Shown: positions 1-13,548, numbered from the stretch's first letter. The stretch: 31,102 nt of DNA from Arsenophonus sp052174495 (GCA_052174495.1 JBQMRR010000034.1:1-31102); one strand, 5' to 3'. The notes: generated by a model from the letters alone, not told the origin. Program-made: numbers and translations.

Positions 1-1800
1 ATCAAACATCAGGCTCATTCAGATGCAACCAATGTCCATCATAGTCTTCATCATAGCACTTTCTGCTCGACACTGGTATTTCCCAGACCCACAACCCGGC
101 AGTTCATAAATCTCCAGCAACTTTGCGAAATATTCCGCACACTGCAATTCTTTAAAATAAATGGCCAAATCAGAGTATGTATCAGGCAATAAGTGCAAGG
201 ATACCTAGTTCATCCTTATCCTCATGATAAAATCCAGATAAACAATGGCAATTACTTGCCAGGAATCGTTGCCATCATAAAATCCTAGGTCACGATAGAT
301 CGTCAAAATTAATTTAGAATAGCGTTGAATTTCAACATTGGATGACGATAAGAAAACTCATTCTTGAGATCCGATCTTAGATGATTTCCTTTATCGCATA
401 GCATCTGAGTAGAAGATCGATAGCTTTAAATAGTGCATTATAAAACCATGACACATCAGTGAGCCAACTCTTCTATCACCATCCGCCTAGATTTTTCTTT
501 ATCGGTGGGGTTATCGATGCTGGCTCAATGCGCTATTTCAGACTACAGATCGCCAGGGAGTACTTGCTAAGTCCAAAAATAGATGGATATATCTTTAGAT
601 TGTTAGTCAAATTGTAACAGGACAGTTACGTTACTGCGCTTTACTGTCTGCAAACAGCGCGCAACACGTTATAGTGCTTGTGATCCCCCCCTTGTGCGCT
701 AAAAATGATCGGAATCATAGCTTATATTTCTAGAATATTGATTTTTGCGTTTAACTGTCCAATAAAAACACCAGTGGTTACCCATGAATATCAACAAGCT
801 GCTTCATTACATCACTCTGATTAAATTCGCGATCGTCGTCACTATTAATCTCATCGAGGTTATCAAGCGGACACTCATGTATCGGCAGCTCCTAATAGGT
901 ACATAATCAATTTAGCACGAAATCGTCTCCAATGTCGTGTCGTGATTAGCCATTTAGAACATTTCCAGATAGTTACAATAACGGAGTTTCCACTTGAATG
1001 CCTGACTGCCGTATTCTTACTTTGAGACCCTTATCTATTTGTGGAATACCTCTTACCATCTTGATATGTAGCAAATAATGCAGTATTGACTTTATTCCTG
1101 CTAGGGTTAGATTTTCCCTTCAGTCTACCTTTTAGGTTGAGCATCCACTCGGGATATCATTTTCCCCGAGACCGTAATACAATCTAGCATGTTCTGGTCG
1201 AAATACAGCAGGATCAGAATCTAGGGTATCATCTATTTTTGCTGGTCCTAGATGAGGTTGCGTTAGTCAATATGTAGCTCTTATGGCTTAGCTAAAGCAG
1301 GAGTGATGGCCAGTAATGTAAGTACCGATAGATCAGTGCTTTGTATAAAATTCTTCCTGAAATAGTAACAACAGCAGTCTGGCGAAAAATCAGTCATCAC
1401 TCTCTCAAGATGCGTCTTATAGCAAGGTTATACCTTGTGGCTTTATATTGTTTTCGTCCATAACTTAAACTTAGCTAGATTTAAAGCGTAGAAAGGACAA
1501 TATAAAATTAACAGATCCATCGCTACCTCAATCAGCGGAATGAATGCAGATACATCCGTCTGACTTTGGCAGGGCGCAGCCCCCATATTCTTTCTCAGGA
1601 CATTCCCTATTTTGGAAGAGTTTTTACACAGGTTATTACGCAAAGCTTTTTCGGAATCAGGCGATACATACTGCTCAGTAACATAACAGATATAACAATA
1701 CAATCCTTCCTTAATCGCCTCATTCAAACTTGATTCCCTCAAGGAATATAATCTTTCGCCCCTTGTATGCGTTCTAAATTCAGGCATTAAATAGGTTATT
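1..1800 (-). pseudogene. Faint traces of decayed minus-strand coding sequence, unidentified
   Basis: No intact gene. Reading the minus strand gives several open runs separated by stops and frameshifts: about 1787-1443 (114 codons, starting MPEFRTHTRGERLYSL), about 1270-1030 (contains DSDPAVFRPEHARLYYGLGE and, after a break, RGIPQIDKGLKVRIRQSG), about 930-790 (contains CPLDNLDEINSDDDREF) and about 180-10 (contains AEYFAKLLEIYELPG). The composition of these runs is protein-like, and they could be one long degraded gene or several. I do not recognise a family. Given the number of frames in the window, a 114-codon open run can also occur by chance, so only the combination of runs on one strand argues for former coding. 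Confidence 0.25.
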
Positions 1801-4800
1801 GATTCTATTATGAGTAGAAATTAGTTGTACCCGTAGACTTTCACATATTGAGTATCAATGTAACCATTGAGTATAGTTTTCAAGAAATTCGTGGAAAGTG
1901 ACCCTGTTGAATCATCATATCGTCCTATAAACCGCCAAAAATTAGAAAAACGAGAGCTTAAATACCTGAATTTTAAAGCTACTGCCTAAAAAGCAGATCA
2001 TGTACTACAGGATTTCTTTATGCTTCTTGCTATTTAGAAGGTGAATTCATAGACATCCTATTGAACTAGCTGGTTAAAGACACAAAAACAGCGCACAAAC
2101 GACAATATATTCCAACACAATCTCCTTCTTTTTGCTAATGTAAAATGCATTATTCATCACTGCACTGCAACTTGCTAGCAGTTATAACGTTACACTAGGA
2201 CTCGGATTAGGTCAAAGTGTGCAAGTATAACTAAATTTTTGTCAATGCCATACATAGGCTGCTATCTAGAAATCAGTGTTATTGATAAGATCAAATACCA
2301 TCGTATTCTGAAATAATTCCAATAAAATTCTGGCACGCCTACTAGGCGTAATCGTGGGTGCTATAACCTTGAGCAAATTAATTTTACGAGTAACTGTTAG
2401 ACAACAGAGTGTTTCATTACTACGTTTGTTAACGTCATGGCAATGTTGTTCATAAGATTTTTTTTAAATTAATTCCTGCAGCAGGAAATTGCAAAATTCT
2501 AAAAAAATAAATATCATCCTACTTCAAAGATTTTGTAAAAAAATACTAAACAAGCCTTTGAAAATTTTTTGCTTCGATAAGTTTATAGTTCTAATGACGC
2601 GTAGAATTTCTTTACTTTTAAACAAATTATTTTTGCTAAATTTTTATTAAATTAATACGATTAACTAATAAAAACACTATGAAAGAACAGTATACAGTGC
2701 TACAAAAGTTTTGTCTCAATAGAAGTTCATAGATGACTTACTTCTTATAATCTAGTGTATTCTGTTGGAGCAACAGAAACAAATTTTAGCAGTTCTCCTT
2801 AGTTAACCTAAGAGGTCAAATATCTATTATGATAGATGTCTAAAGGAGCTTACTGTACCTTCTTTAACAAAAATTTTCAGTTGCTTTCTTATTTGATGCA
2901 ATGAAAGTATACATAAAATGCACGATTAAGCATCACTTGACATTGAATCACCATTTACTCATCTATTTAGGAAAATAGATTGAAATAATTATCATAAGTC
3001 TACGAATTAGCATTTGATAATCGCAGGTTCGTTGTTTGATCATCATTTATTTTAAACATGTTAAAGTATTAAACCTTACCCAGCAAATATTACGAATTTA
3101 TCTTTCCATCTGGTGATTCATCTCTCCTCTCATGGACTATTTCACTAATAGTATTAGCCGATTCCTTGATATAGAAGCCTCTTGCGGGAATTTCCATTTC
3201 GTGTCTGTTTGCTCATTTCTGTCATACGTTCAAGACGTTGATCCAATATCGATTTTTTGATAAAATTAATATCAATCTCTTCGTTATCCTAACTAGCAAT
3301 CTGGCGCTTACAGAATACCCTTGAAAACCGGTAGAGAATCGTGTCATTTTTATAATCAGCCACGAGAAGGAATTTTTCCGGTCAATTTCTTCAGCTAATT
3401 CAGCAATAAATCTTTAAACTGCATTACGTAGCTTACGTAAACTCCTTGCCACTCGTTTCTTTTATGTCGTCAACTGGATTAACCTCTAAACAAAAGAGCT
3501 GCACTCACCAGACAGATCGTTAAATCAATTAACCGGTTAATCTTGTCTACAACTTATATTGAGTAATGCGTTTTTTAAATAACTTCAACAGGCGTTAATG
3601 AATGTTTGCCAGTAATAAATCAACCTTATTGTAGCTCACTCGCATGGCATTTCATAAAGTAGTATACGGGTCCGAAAGACTTTCGGTAATTTTCTGTTCA
3701 GATACACTCAGATGAACCACTAGATAGCTACCAGGCAATATTAAGCGGTAAAACAGAGCATTTTTTGCTAGTCTAGGCAAGATGATCGCATACACTGTTG
3801 TATAATAATTTTATGCTAGTCAATCACGAATACCCTACGACACTCATTCATTCTATTCACCATAATAATTATTCAGTGAATACTCTATTACTAAACGCTG
3901 GTTTTGTAATTAAATATCATTAATCATTCGTCACTTTAGTAAAAGACTTTTCTCATCAGTAACTTCAAATGATGCATGTCCCTTTTAAATCACCTTTCAA
4001 CTTAGTAATTTACGCACTTAGTATAGGCCTTCGCGCCGTTTGTGCAGGCGGCGTTAGGGATAAACTCCAGGCGTTCTCTACCGTTAGAAGAGGAGTTTTT
4101 AATGTGCTAGATCTGCTTGCGTTTATAAAAGTAGCAGCACATCAGCCATATAAGCAATAAGTCGACGATTGGGACTATCTCATATAGGATAGCACTAACG
4201 CGATATAATCTTTTAGCATAAAATCCCATAGTAGCATACTCTTCTGCGAGCCTGTGATTATCACGATTAGTCAAGTCCTGGCTTATCTGAACACCCTAAA
4301 GTACGCTGCACAATAAGGCGCCGCTATATGGATTTAGGTCTATCCGTTATTCGTTATCGAAGTTATCATTTTCATTGCCTACTCATCATGCGGTTGCATT
4401 TATCAGTAATATTTTCCTAGTACAATGCATCTTATCAATATTATATTGTTTAATTATGGCACCAGTTAAAAAACAAATACTCTACAGTAACCTAAAGGTT
4501 AATGGCTCCAACGCTAGCGAAGTGAATAGTTCGCCAATAAACTACTTAGGAAACGGTACGGGTGGGTAACGTCAGAACTTTGAGAGGGAAGAGGAGTGTG
4601 TGAAGGCACAGAAATACGGTGAGCCACAAGACCAGGCTACAAGGCTCATTAAACACAATTAACCTGAAATAATCCTCTGATTCACTTATTAACTATTTTT
4701 TTTATTTTCTTCAGGATCCTGTTGTTTTATCCGTTACTGTTTTCTTCAAGTGGATGAAACAACTGTTATATATTGCGTTTCTTCGTCAGTTACCTACGTG

Positions 4801-6290
4801 AGACTTCGTTCCGCTTATGATACAAATCCGTACAGCGCTATTTCCTCTTAGCTGTTATGCTGCTAGAGAAAATCAATATAGCAAATAATAATGTCACAAC
4901 CAACCAACAGCAATAGTGCTGTTTTAGTAGCTTCTTCATAATGTCGCCGCCTCGGGTGATTTAGGTACTCAATGCCAGGCAGACATTTAGCACAGCAACG
5001 TGTCGATATTGCCAGACTGGTCAGAATAACACCATTTACCTTGACCTAGCGAGAAAACTCATTATAGGCTACTTGAAATATTACCGGATGTTCAACTGTT
5101 TTAGGAAAGTCATAGATACGTAAAAGTCCCCTGGGGTAATATTGTGAACAAAAGTGACGAGTACTACATGCCACCCCCTGATAGCAGTACGGTGGGTAAT
5201 CTTGACGATTAATCACGGTGAAAGCCTGCTATATATACCATCTCCAGATGAGCTCCACTTCAAATTATGGTGAGATTTTTGATATATCAGTGATGAGATT
5301 ATCATCGTGATAACTGTAACGTACAGTAACTATGCGCTATTATCGAGTAATATGGATGAATTGTCCTCAATTCAAAAACATGCATAGCAGACAGCTAACG
5401 TAAGGAGATCAGGGCTAGAGATGGCTGGGGGTTTTACATAACGAGTCCAAAAAATGTAGCGAGATAACTTTGATACAGCGATTATGGCGACAAAATAAGG
5501 ATTGAATGATAAAGGAGAGGGGATCATGTTTCGTTAAGAACCCGTTCTTCACTATGGGTAGAGTTAGTTGATTATTCAGATAAGTTCAGTGTTGTTTAAT
5601 GGGTAAATATGGCAGATTGAGTGTATTTTAAATAGAGCTAATGTTTAGTCGGAATTACTTTATAAATCTATATCTGGCCGAATTGGTATTCCTTGCGAAG
5701 CGCCTAAATCTCCAAAAGCCCTTCTTGCTAAGAATGCCAGAACATCCCACATCGTTCCATAAGAAATTCAGTAAAGTATCGCTTATTTGGATAAATAATA
5801 GTTACGCTCGCTGTTGGTATACGCTGGCATTTTATAAGCTAAATGACGTACCCGTGATAAGATAAAATTATGACGTTGAGCTTATTATCCATAATATCCA
5901 CTAGCACTACAAGTAAATAGTGGCCACTGAGTGAAAGGTATCTTCTCTCACGATATTCATTCACTCAATTAATTCATACAACTGAAGCATTCAGATGAGA
6001 GTAAATCTGATTAGTATGTCTTCATTATTTATGTAATTAGATGAAATAGGCAATAATGTTATTGTAAAATACTTACTCCATAAAAAGAGGTATTACGTTA
6101 GACCAGATAATGATAATTCTTGAACTGTCAAGTACTAGTATCAATCTGATTATTATGACAATGTATGGTGGCGTCGTATTATAATTCTAATGATTAATCC
6201 AAGTCATTGGTGATATCATCAGACCCAGTTTATTTTCGCTGTAGAACGAACACTTATCTAGAAATTACGTATAGCCTCATAATCCGAATT
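1801..6290. other. Eroded non-coding DNA without recognisable genes
   Basis: About 4.5 kb with no intact gene and no RNA gene that I can see. Short open runs occur, such as plus-strand 3969-4160 and 5641-5865 and minus-strand 3180-3460 (fragments FIAELAEEIDRK and FIKKSILDQRLERM), but each ends in stops on all sides and none matches a family I know. Base composition is similar to that of the intact genes, which suggests decayed former genes rather than an AT-rich regulatory region. Confidence 0.5.
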
Positions 6291-6299
6291 AATAAACTT

Positions 6300-6860
6300 C
6301 AGGCGTAGAACAGGGTCTGCTTGATAGAGAGAATTTTAGCAATCGGTTAAGTTAGTTTAACGCTGCGTAAAACTGGATTTTAACGTACATTAAAACTTTT
6401 TTGTTGAAAACATGTAATAATTCTAATCAGATCCAGTACCGTCATATCTAAGCAATCAGTTTATCTGCATATACCTTTATCAGTGCGGCGCGATAAATTT
6501 ATTAATCCAGTTGTAACTTGCAACGGCCACATCATGAATAAGTTTAATTAATGTACCCGGTTCAAAAGGGTTATCTCTTGCATTTTACAGCTACCAGGTA
6601 GCTGCTCAATAAAGTGCCTTGATAACACATCAAGTTTTCTGGCCTTTCATCGTCAAATATTGTCAGCAGAGCGTTCAAGCGAAGCCGAATAAGCATGATT
6701 TCAATGTCGCCCCGTTTTGGGTGTATACTTGTTAATATTCCAACCATAGGAAAGAAACAGGTACGCTGTCAACGCAAATTTTAATGGATTTTAACATCTG
6801 TTTATTATGATCAAAATACATCATTGCGGCCTCATAAATTAAATTTTTATTTACTGACAT
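6300..6860 (-). pseudogene. Decayed gene with surviving ribosome binding site, unknown product
   Basis: On the minus strand an AAGGAAG Shine-Dalgarno lies about eight bases before an ATG at 6860, followed by an open run beginning MSVNKNLIYEAAMMYFDHNK and continuing about 45 codons to LWLEY before a stop. In the same frame, after several stops, reading resumes around 6560-6470 with PFEPGTLIKLIHDVAVAS and ends near IAPH. The pattern of a good start, a clean N-terminus and then in-frame stops is that of a gene broken mainly by substitutions. I do not recognise the family; it appears to have been a soluble protein of at least 150 residues. Confidence 0.4.
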
Positions 6861-9499
6861 AAATACTTCCTTGACTAAATTCGCCCCGATATCCTAACCT
6901 GCACGCTGGATTTTAAAGTAATGAGTTAAATGGATTACAATTTAAGATGTTAAGCAACAATGTTTATAGACTTTCCCAGCTTCCTGTTAATAAAACGAAG
7001 ATAGGTACTGTTACTTCTGGTGATCTTAATCGAATTACTAACTACGTTCATTACCTTTTTCCATTGCCGATAAATCAATAAAATCCTAAATATGTTACAG
7101 AACACTTAATTTAAATTCAGCCAATTATTACCAAGAGTGGAATGAGAGACTACCCGTGCTTCAATAAACAGGCTGTCAATTAATTTATCGCATAGCAGAT
7201 CAATTGACTTAATATGCGCGATGAGGACTCCTATAATATAACACATTAATATGATTGCCATCAGGAGCTAGGAAGATTTTTTGAATTGATAATTTGTTCA
7301 CAGTTTTCTTAATAAAGAAAGGAATAGTAGCAGAACATTTAGTCCTGTACGTCCCAATAGTTTAAATAGGCGCATAATATTTTGGCATAAATAGAGCTAT
7401 TACGCTTGCCTCGGTAATGCAGCATAATGGTAGTAACGTCGTTGGACGAGGCCAACTTAACTGCTGGCTAGCAGGATAATTTTTATAAATATTAGCGATG
7501 TCAATAACACAAGGTGGGCATACTGTTATTAGTATCAGTATCTAACTGATAACACATGGTATTCATAGAATCAAACATGTTTATGATGTCTATCCCCTTC
7601 CTGAGCAGAAAGGGATTACCATGCATCACACAAAATAAAAGGGGGGGTTAATAAAACCTGCCCTACTGAAGCAGCAGCTGTCGCTAAGGCAGCAATACCG
7701 TAATGGTATCCAGGTGATATGCAGCATCTAAAAACGTGCACCATAATTTTATAGTACCTTTTCATCTATCCATATCAAAATTCCTGACAGTTCAGTAATA
7801 ATCTTGCTGCGCTTGAGTAACATCGTCATCATTATTCTATACCGGCTCTATATAGAGGTACAAAATTCGCCGCATAACAAGATAACATTCTAATATATTG
7901 TATTATCAACGTAGTTATCTTGTAGATAACGACAATGAAGCGCAGAGTGCCAGAGTTTATGACGTAAAAGATCATTTATCATTTCTTATTCATATTAATT
8001 ATTTTATATCATAGTATAAGTATATCATCACCTTTTCTGCATTCGACAGAAAATAAAAGGCGATAACGCGCGATTATTAAACAACATCAGCAGATAGCAA
8101 TCGATTTCAATAAATGATACCAGACATTGGGATAAAACACTGACGTTCTTCGCTGTCGATAAAGAGTGTATCGTTCATACTTACTTTCTTTATCAGAAAC
8201 AAGTCGGTTTTTATATTCGTTTCTCTGAAGCGCGCTTTGATGTATTTTGTACAATTTAAGCCTGCGCATAACCATGAGTCATCAGGCATACGTCTAGAAC
8301 AAGGTTATCCGATAACACTTGCAATACAGCAGCTTTTTAGGTAATGGCAAAGTACAGTATCAATTTACTCTTGATGGTAATGCCGGCGCAACCATCGTAT
8401 TAACATCATCGATTTTTTCTTTTAATAATTATTTGAAGTGGGCAGACTTTGGTTGTAAAACCGGGATAAATTATCTCCTCCTAGGATTGGTTGAGCTGGC
8501 TAATTTTAATAATACTCGCATGTTATCTATCAGCATCATTTCAATCTGATCTGCATCCTAAAATCGCCTCCATCTGTTTCAGTTCGTCAATGCTAAATTA
8601 TAAGCAGCCTCATCGACAATTACCAGCATGTAAAAGCTGGTCAGCCGACTGTTAATCACGCACCTCAGTTCCGCATCTACGGACAAAGGTCCATAAGGCC
8701 CAGGGATTTTGACGGCCTCTAAGCAGATACTCGGTAATACTGGTGTTCACTGGAAAAATCATTACTATCCAGTTATGAGTATCCTGAAAATACTGGTAAA
8801 CAACAGTAAGGTTTGCTATCCCTAATTCCTTTCTGCACACCCACAACAATTATGTTTATACATCATACTAACTGGATAAACTAAAATACCAGCAATATCT
8901 TCTTGATCCCTGGCTATTTTCATAAACTGTGACGGTATAGGCAAGTCTTTTTCTCATAAAAATCAATTAATTAACAAGTTAACAGTTCCCAGACTTTTTA
9001 TTGTTCCTGTTATAACTGCCGTTGATAAAACTGGATATAACTTGGGTTCAGTTGTCCGATCTCGCCTGAAATAAATCTACGTTTACATATATCTAATCTA
9101 TATAGATTAACTGCTATAAATGATTGATAAGCACTGTGTTTCTGTCATAGAAGTTACCTACTTAAACAAAAAAGCATTATCTTTTATTGATCTATTCGGT
9201 TAGTTGATAAAATAGCTTCTTAGAATATCAGGTCAATCTGCTGGTCTTTCAGGAATGCTAAAGTTAGCTGTAATGCTGCTTTTATATCGACATTGTTCTA
9301 TTTTTTAACCTAGGTATTTAATTGTCTGGTAATCTGAGGACATCTACTTTTTCCCCTCCAATATTATTGGATTTCATTCCTCAGGGAATGCTACTTTTCT
9401 TTACTTCGCTTACGGCATCCCTTTAATATCCTGTTTCTGCTTGCAATATTCCAGTGTTATTGAGAAATCTAGATATTTATTACCATTACACAGCACTTT
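6861..9499. other. Eroded non-coding DNA with short unidentified coding traces
   Basis: No intact gene. Minus-strand runs survive at about 7720-7640 (GIAALATAAASVGQVLL, hydrophobic, alanine-rich), 8849-8652 (contains YQYFQDTHNWIVMIFPV) and 8275-8087 (contains RRLKLYKIHQSALQRNEYKN, basic and possibly helical). On the plus strand 8319-8549 is open (MQYSSFLGNGKVQYQFTLDG). None can be assigned. A tract of seven G near 7643 stands out in this moderately AT-rich DNA. Confidence 0.4.
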
Positions 9500-10520
9500 A
9501 TACAAATAAGTACCTATCTATTTGTCGCACGATAATCTTTCTGGCATTGTAATATCATAACTTACCAGTACCTTGCAGCCATATTCATTCGCTAGTTGTT
9601 GATATATAAATATTCTAAAGGAAACGGATTTCATAGCGAGTAGCAGCGAATTCGATCTGTAGTATAAACAGGTTGGACAATTCAAACTACACCAACCATT
9701 CCAGTTCGGTACCGTTGTTTTCAACTTTCAGCAGAGAAATTCAACTTGACTACAATGCTGTTCATCGAGTTATTTAAAGAGATCACTGCGTGGATGCATG
9801 TTCTGTAGTATTCCACTCCGTTCTTAATTTTATTAATTAGCCTGTTCAAGGAGAGCGTTGCATAGTGTGAGCTTCTAAGCGAGGATTATCATGGCCATTT
9901 GATCAGACGTTCAACGCTAATTTAATCACTTTACTGATCTTGCGTAGGGTTTTTCCGATCACCGCTAGTGCCATAATAGCTACAAAAGCAGCAGGCAATG
10001 TGCAGCAAGGTACGATTCAGTCATTCAATAATACTGCGTTCTTATGAATTACAGAAATATCGGTTTGATATTTTATATTCAGGCTGGTTAAAATAACCAT
10101 AATATATACATCGAGCATATTCTTGGTTTCGTCACTATTGTTTTTCTAATAGTAGAAAAACAGGTTGATGTGGTGCATTACCATATCTAATTGGCACAGG
10201 TAATGATAATCACACTCTCATAACAAGATAAACTCCAAGCAGTAATATATCGATAGTTTTCATTAATAATTAATGCACTTCTAGAAAAAACGGTTAATCA
10301 TAGTCAGTAATGAGCTACTTCCATCTTCATGTTATAACCATTATAATCCAAAGGTAGTTAATCGGCAGGCTTGTCCAGTCACGACAAATAAATCTTTCCA
10401 GCTGTCGATATTTTCTACCAATTTTGCCTCCCTGCATTTAAAGGTTTCGTAGAGTCTCTGCATTGTATACAGCGCGGAACCATAAGAAGAAAAATCAGAC
10501 TAGCATTAGAAGCTCATACG
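9500..10520 (-). pseudogene. Decayed minus-strand coding traces, possibly a membrane-associated protein
   Basis: Two longer minus-strand runs survive. The first, about 10480-10350, contains ALYTMQRLYETFKCREAKL and ENIDSWKDLFVVTGQ. The second, about 10150-9910, runs through one stop and contains NMLDVYIMVILTSLNIKYQT and then a hydrophobic stretch LPAAFVAIMALAVIGKTLRK. A third run at 9724-9518 has no known similarity. The hydrophobic segment followed by lysines superficially resembles a type III translocator, but there is not enough for an assignment. The order of fragments on the same strand suggests one or two eroded genes. Confidence 0.25.
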
Positions 10521-11349
10521 CATAGCATTTTTGAGAGTCGGTGAAAATCCGCATATGCTCCCTTCATACTACATCAGTTTGATTTGCAATAGCGCATCAA
10601 ACAGTCATGCAATAAAGCGATTTTCTCCGATTTGATCATATTACGCTTTCTAGGTACCAAGGCTATTCAGGCGCTTGTCTGTGTGTGGTGACTTTTTGTA
10701 GTCGGCCAAACAACCTTAAGAGAGATTTTACTAAGTTTGACGGCCCCGGCCCTTTCTTGGCACTGGCCATTTGTACTGCCTGATGTGATGCCTCCGATAA
10801 CTACTCTTTCCGGCTGCTGCATGATAAATCATATGACCTGCGCACAGCTACTAACACGATTGTTAGTTGATGTGGTTAAGATATACTTCACTAGTAATAT
10901 GGATACATCGGTATCCTAGCGCTGTTTATCGGTTAGGTTGATTAATTTATTATCAATTAATGCGCAGGATAATCGACAGTAAATATCTAGCTTGGCAAGC
11001 TTCTCAAGATCTGCGCTTATCTTTGATACAGTGGCTTGCTTGACGGACATCCTCTATAAATTAAGTAATCTCATTAGTTATTTAAGATGATGTTCATGGA
11101 TAACGTGCTGAGCTTCAACTGGCAAGCAAATCAATGTGGTATTCTGGTAAATCTTGCTGTCTTTATTCTTGGTTTTTATTAATTTATAGAAAGCTATTTA
11201 CTAACTTATTCAATAATAACCATTATAATAGGCCCCTGTACTATGACAATTAAACACAAGATTCTAATTAGTTCAGTTTCTGATACAAAGCTATCTTAAC
11301 AAAGATTGTTGGTAAAAATTTCTTATATTATATGAAGAAATTTTCGCTA
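10521..11349. other. Eroded non-coding DNA
   Basis: No gene or RNA recognised. The open run on the plus strand at 10737-10919 is short, has no ribosome binding site and no known similarity. The stretch leads into the IS1595-type remnant that follows. Confidence 0.5.
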
Positions 11350-12271
11350 CAGAGCAGAGATTACCATGAAAAAGAAAAAATCATTTAAATTAAAAAACTC
11401 TCTTATCACTCCATGCTAATATAAAGATTATCTTATTAGTTAACTTGGCAACAATCTATGGGAAAATGTTAATTCATGCATTGAAGCAACTCATTCCACT
11501 TTATCATACCCATATTATCATATTAAATATCTTATCTTCTGGTGACATTCATTAGAATTACAGCGATATTGTTGCAAATCCCCAATTCTAGAAAAACATT
11601 TAATAATTTTACTGGAAGTCCTCCTCTCAGAGACTATATTACAAAGATAAATAGTTTAGTTGTCTGCGATATATGTTGAATAACTTAACTTTACAAGAAT
11701 CAATAAAACAAATAGGCATTAATTTGAAAGCAGCGTTTAGGATGGCATCACTCCTTTCTTTCTTTCAACGGAGACAGCCAACATAAGTTTTATATAATGA
11801 TATTATTGAGGTTAACGAAACATTTTTTTATAAACCTTTTAAAGGAAAACATTATATCTCACATAAATGAAGGTATAAATGCGAGAGAGAACCAGATGAA
11901 AGAAAAGAACAAATCTCGGCCTTAATCCTCCGAGATCGACAGGTCTAAAAGAGATGAAAACTCTTGAAGACTTTAATACAGAATATGTTGACTATTTTCT
12001 TGAGCTAATTATTGATAAAGAATCTATCTTTTACTTGGATGAAGCAAAATCACATGAATTTTTTGTCATCAAGGATGAAAATAGCCTCCCCATCACCTAA
12101 TAAGGTTTGATAATCAGAGATTTATTGGTAAGTAATTCCACATTTAAAATGTGAACAATTATATCAATCGATTAAAAGATAGCTTAGTAGATTTTATGAT
12201 GTAGGGGGATCTTTATTTATCGAATTATTCGGTATGGAGAAGATTGGTTTAAACCACAGCAATTAAAATGT
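11350..12271 (+). pseudogene. Decayed IS1595-family (ISXO2-like) transposase
   Basis: A transposase remnant with its start apparently at ATG 11367 (MKKKKSFKLKNSL, after a purine-rich GCAGAGA). Translating across stops and shifts gives the order of segments typical of IS1595/ISXO2 transposases: an N-terminal LKNSL...YKDYL block, a helix-turn-helix-like region (ESIKQIGINLKAAFRMAS, near 11690-11745), the catalytic-domain start EVNETFFYKPFKGKHYISHK (near 11810-11870), then EQISALILRDR (near 11910), IIDKESIFYLDEAKSHEFF (near 12008-12065) and a C-terminal NVNNYINRLKDSLVDF...LSNYSVWRRL (near 12148-12245). In the family the first catalytic motif reads E-x-D-E-T; here the aspartate codon has become asparagine. 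Several in-frame stops and at least two frameshifts make it certainly inactive. I could not define terminal repeats. Confidence 0.75.
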
Positions 12272-13548
12272 AGATATAATTATAAATTGCTCTACGAGCA
12301 TAGCAATAATCTTTCTAACATACCTGATACAAACATTATCAAGCTTCCTTAGGGCAATAAGGAATACCAACTTAGCTAAACTTCTTTAGAAGTAACACCG
12401 ATCGCTTCAGTAATACTATGTTCATATTTTTAAAGGACGATCAATCATATTTTAGTAAATCAGGTTTTAGGTTAGCATAGATCGATAATTGATACAGCGT
12501 GAATTCCTTTCAGATGGATCACAGTCATAATATGTTGTATTGACCCAATTAAACTTCTTTTCTAATCATAATTAGATTATTTTAAAATATTATCTGTCTG
12601 AGCTAGACCGAATAAATTACCTCTGTACTGGTAGAGGTAAAAGAATCAAAAAAATATTTTTTTTGAATAAAAAATTCATCTTGTTTAATCATTAAATACA
12701 ATAGGTTATCAGAATAGAAATAAAAAATACATTAACTATCATGTTTCTTTTCAGTAGCGAAAAAGAAAAATTTTACATAAATTCAATTATTATGGAAGGA
12801 AAGAGATATATATCAAGCAACAGAAGATTAGAAAGTATACGATTCTATGTTTAATAATTATTTTATAAAAGGTGTTAAATCCACATTTAAATGTACTAGA
12901 AAATACCTAAAAAAGAATCAGTATCTCTTAAGTAGCTTATTAATGAGCTTGCAAAAATTAGAGATACCCAATAACAATAATCTATTGTATAATCAGTTGG
13001 AGCTCTTAATTCTATTAAGATTGCGCTAACAGCTTTTATAACAAGAAAACTAACTAAATTTTTAGACACACAAGATATCATATGCCTCCTAGGATAACTT
13101 GATCCTAATAACCAAGTCCTACTTAAACTGATGGAAGATAAAAACAAGTTGCTTTGTATCTTGAGTTGATGTTAGAGGAAATTTAAAGAGATTTAATCTA
13201 AAATTGAAATCAGTATTAGAGAAAGAATCTAAGAAGTAGAGAGTAGTCTTTATATTAATATTCAGAGCAGAAAGCTAAAATAAGCCTTGGCTCAGTTAAA
13301 TTTTTTTAAATGCAATTAAATAGTATTATAGTCTATTTGTAGTAGTACTAAATATTTTATTTCTAGATGAAGAATTGTTTGTTTTACAAATTAGTATTAA
13401 ATTAGAAAATTACTTTCAATCTCAAGAGCGCAATGAGGAGGAGTTTTTCAGTAATTTCTATAAAGCATCAGATAAATTATCTCTCTAAAAGATTTTAGTG
13501 TTATCGAAGATAAATTAAAAAACTTTTTTATCGTCTCTCTCTTATAAA
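12272..13548 (+). pseudogene. AT-rich stretch with remains of unidentified plus-strand gene(s)
   Basis: Markedly more AT-rich than the intact genes. Plus-strand open runs follow one another: near 12790-12850 (MEGKRYISSNRRLESIRFYV), 12847-13029 (60 codons, asparagine- and leucine-rich, MFNNYFIKGVKSTFK at the start), 13010-13170 after a shift (IALTAFITRKLTKFLDTQDI, then DPNNQVLLKLMEDKNKLL) and 13362-13490 (FLDEELFVLQISIKLENYFQ). The runs are charged and helical-looking. They may be one degraded gene of about 350 to 400 codons. The low GC suggests acquired cargo rather than an ancestral enterobacterial gene. Function unknown. Confidence 0.35.

Noticed and set aside
1443..1787. 114-codon open frame on the minus strand as an intact gene
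   Set aside because: No ribosome binding site, no known similarity and decayed DNA on both sides; open runs of this length are expected a few times by chance in 31 kb over six frames. Kept only as a coding trace.
9900..10520. Type III secretion translocator (SipB/YopB-like) pseudogene
   Set aside because: Only one hydrophobic segment with flanking lysines resembles it; no second family landmark and no recognised secretion gene beside it.
12896..13147. Minus-strand open frame of 83 codons
   Set aside because: Overlaps plus-strand runs with more protein-like composition, and has no start signal.
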